This document shows, in pieces, positions 5,413 through 7,315 of a DNA stretch of 7,315 nt (the stretch's first letter is position 1; each line of letters begins with the position of its first letter). Under the pieces are notes generated by a model. It saw only the letters and a list, made by a program, of their open reading frames with translations. It was not told the origin of the DNA and ran no database searches. A program made the translations under genes and the position numbers. The DNA is taken from assembly GCA_026400305.1 (NCBI GenBank), contig JAPLPI010000346.1, positions 1-7,315 of the forward strand. The letters run 5' to 3'. The stretch comes from Alphaproteobacteria bacterium. Its GTDB lineage: Bacteria > Pseudomonadota > Alphaproteobacteria > Micropepsales > Micropepsaceae.

Positions 5413-7315
5413 ATGAGACTGCCGGTTATCGCGCTTTTGGCCACTTGCATCGCCGGCCCGGTTTTCGCCGCAGAGGATCTGCAAAAGCAGTTCGACGCCG
5501 CGGTGAAGCCGTTCGTGGGAAAGTACTGTGTGGCTTGCCATTCGGGCGCCCAGCCGACGGCACAGTTCGACCTCAAGTCCTACACCTCGGTCGACCAGGT
5601 GAAGGAGGATTTTCCCCGCTGGTCGCTGCTGGCCGACCGCCTGACGGCGCATGAAATGCCGCCCAAGCAGATGCCCCAGCCGCCCCTGCCGCTGGTGGAC
5701 CAAATAATCAGCTTTGTGCAAGACGTGCGTGGCGAAGAGATCAAGCGCCTGGGCGGCGATCCCGGCGTGGTGCTGGCGCGCCGCATGAGCAATGCGGAGT
5801 ATGACAACACCATCCGCGATCTCACCGGGCAGGACATGCGGATTGCCCGGACCTTCCCCGTCGATCCAGCCAATACTTCGGGCTTCGACAATTCCGGCGA
5901 GACGCTCACCATGTCGCCGGCGCTGCTGAATAAGTATCTGCAAGGCGCGCGCACCATCGCCGACCGCATGGTGCTGACCACCAGCGGCATCGATTTTTCT
6001 CCTCATGCCATGCGCGTGGAAACCGACCGCGAGAAATATTCTCTGCAGCGGATCATCGCCTTCTATGCCGCGCAGTCTACCGACATCTCGCAATATTTCG
6101 AGGCTGCCTGGCGCTATCGCTACCGCGCTGAGCTGGGCAAGCCTGCAGCCACCTTGGCATCCACCGCCGCCGACATGAAGCTCAGCGCCAAGTATCTGCC
6201 GATGGTGTGGGCGATACTGCATGACAAGGACACGGTGGGTCCCGTCGCCAAGCTACAATCCATGTTCAATGCATTGCAGGCACCGGGTGCCGGTTCGATC
6301 GCAGTGAATACCGCGGCGATGGAGAATTTCGTTACCCGCATCCGGGCCCATACCGCCATGCAGTTTTCCGCGCCGGTGGTGAAGGGTCTGCCGGGCCAGT
6401 CCGAGCCGCTGCACAATTGGCGCCTGGAGCAATACGCCGAGAACCACCGCAAGAGCGATCCGATCGCACTGCGTGCAGCCAACGAGCCGGAGCCCCCGCT
6501 CCAGGACATCCCGAAATACCCGCCGCTGCATGAAGATGCCTCGCCGCGCTGGGCCGAGCTGATGGCGCATGCCCGCCACGGCGATGCCGACCTGGTCTAT
6601 CCGGTGGGCCAGAAGGACAAGTACCAGGAAGCGTTCTCGCGCTTCGCCTCGGTCTTTCCTGACAGTTTCGTGGTCAGCGAGCGTGGCCGTTATTGGCCCG
6701 ACCAGGCCACCGACAATGGCCGCTTGCTGAGCGCCGGCTATCACAACACCGGCGGTTACTACCGCGACGACACCGCGCTGCGCGAACTGATCCTGGACAA
6801 GAAGGGCACCGACCAGCTCAACGGGCTTTGGAACGAGTTCGATTTTGTTGGCCGCCAGACCGAGCACACCTGGGTGCAGTATTTCTTCAACCAGTCGGGC
6901 GAAGTGGATGGCAACATCAACGGTCCGCTGTCGTCGGAATCCGGTTCCAAGCGTCCGGTCGGCCATGAAGTCACCGACGCGTTCGTGATAAACCAGATCC
7001 GCGAGAAGTACCAGGCGCGCTGGGCGATGGAAAAGAGCAACGACCCTATCGCGCCCAAGGCGTTCAACTGGCACTTTGGCCTGATCAACGCCACGTTGCG
7101 CGATCAGGAAAAGCAGCGCGCCGCCGCCGAGCCCAGGCAGGTTGCCGCCTTGGTGCGCTTTGTCGAGCGTGCCTATCGCCGCCCGTTGACCGCCAATGAG
7201 GGCACGGACTTGCTGGCCTATTACAAGAAGCTGCGCACCAAGAACGCGCTGAGCCACGAAGACGCGATCCGCGACGCCATCGTCAGCGTCCTCATGGCGC
7301 CGGACTTCCTCTACC
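5413..7315 (+). CDS. Exported planctomycete-type cytochrome c protein, DUF1587/DUF1595/DUF1592 architecture (3' end outside window)
   Basis: Open for 634 codons to the right edge. The start at 5413 is chosen because a signal peptide begins there (MRLPVIALLATCIAGPVFA, cleavage near 19-20); the SD is poor. The mature N-terminus carries one haem c motif, C39-V-A-C42-H43, with a probable axial Met in the EMPPKQMP stretch (81-88). This is the PSCyt1 pattern. RRMSNAEYDNTIRDLTG (123-139) marks DUF1587 (PSD3). VRFVERAYRRPLTANE (581-596) marks DUF1595 (PSD5). The cut VLMAPDFLY (626-634) is the start of DUF1592 (PSD4), so a further DUF1592/DUF1588/DUF1585 tail should follow outside. About 390 residues between DUF1587 and DUF1595 are not assigned. 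The function of these periplasmic proteins is not established; electron transfer coupled to breakdown of a polymer is an inference from gene neighbourhoods in other bacteria. A DUF1552 gene often lies next to such genes. Confidence 0.83.
   Translation, partial: MRLPVIALLATCIAGPVFAAEDLQKQFDAAVKPFVGKYCVACHSGAQPTAQFDLKSYTSVDQVKEDFPRWSLLADRLTAHEMPPKQMPQPPLPLVDQIISFVQDVRGEEIKRLGGDPGVVLARRMSNAEYDNTIRDLTGQDMRIARTFPVDPANTSGFDNSGETLTMSPALLNKYLQGARTIADRMVLTTSGIDFSPHAMRVETDREKYSLQRIIAFYAAQSTDISQYFEAAWRYRYRAELGKPAATLASTAADMKLSAKYLPMVWAILHDKDTVGPVAKLQSMFNALQAPGAGSIAVNTAAMENFVTRIRAHTAMQFSAPVVKGLPGQSEPLHNWRLEQYAENHRKSDPIALRAANEPEPPLQDIPKYPPLHEDASPRWAELMAHARHGDADLVYPVGQKDKYQEAFSRFASVFPDSFVVSERGRYWPDQATDNGRLLSAGYHNTGGYYRDDTALRELILDKKGTDQLNGLWNEFDFVGRQTEHTWVQYFFNQSGEVDGNINGPLSSESGSKRPVGHEVTDAFVINQIREKYQARWAMEKSNDPIAPKAFNWHFGLINATLRDQEKQRAAAEPRQVAALVRFVERAYRRPLTANEGTDLLAYYKKLRTKNALSHEDAIRDAIVSVLMAPDFLY

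Noticed and set aside
5220..5654. Plus-strand ORF of 144 codons overlapping the start of the cytochrome gene
   Set aside because: It is in another frame from the CVACH motif and signal peptide, lacks an SD and shows no domain.
6253..7257. Minus-strand ORF of 334 codons opposite the cytochrome gene
   Set aside because: The plus frame carries DUF1587/DUF1595 signatures and is open for its whole length; the minus ORF is a stop-poor shadow.

Overview
The window reads as chromosomal DNA of a GC-rich Gram-negative bacterium, most likely an alphaproteobacterium. That guess rests on the codon choice, the exported PQQ sugar dehydrogenase and the TPR-glycosyltransferase type; no rRNA or other decisive taxonomic marker is present. 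It holds seven protein genes (the two at the edges are cut off) and one tRNA. I see no insertion sequence, prophage, CRISPR array or integrase.

Left block (1-1416, minus strand): reading in the direction of transcription, a tRNA-Gly(CCC) with an encoded CCA end, a 59-codon winged-helix-like small protein, a 123-aa single-domain cupin and a TIM-barrel sugar-phosphate isomerase/epimerase that runs off the left edge. The cupin and isomerase genes overlap by ATGA, so they are probably translationally coupled and work on the same substrate.

Middle block (1560-3885, plus strand): an exported two-domain cupin protein whose first cupin half lacks metal ligands, then an exported soluble PQQ-type aldose sugar dehydrogenase. 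Each has a clear Shine-Dalgarno sequence and signal peptide. The 112-bp gap between them holds a likely separate promoter and several small hairpins. Together with the left block this suggests a neighbourhood for sugar or sugar-acid handling, split by a divergent promoter region at 1417-1559 that carries an 8-bp inverted repeat.

Right block: a cytoplasmic TPR plus fucosyltransferase-like protein (3936-5141, minus) converges on the dehydrogenase and shares a bidirectional hairpin terminator with it at 3903-3931. A 271-bp intergenic region at 5142-5412 follows. It is unusual in staying open, without stop codons, in the frame of the next gene. The last gene (5413 to the right edge, plus) encodes a large exported c-type cytochrome-containing protein of the 'planctomycete cytochrome' DUF1587/DUF1595/DUF1592 type.

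I found no convincing wholly new system. The most notable points are the Gln in place of the expected catalytic His of the PQQ dehydrogenase, the half-degenerate bicupin, the planctomycete-type cytochrome gene with its ambiguous start, and the tRNA placed just upstream of a small regulator-like ORF.
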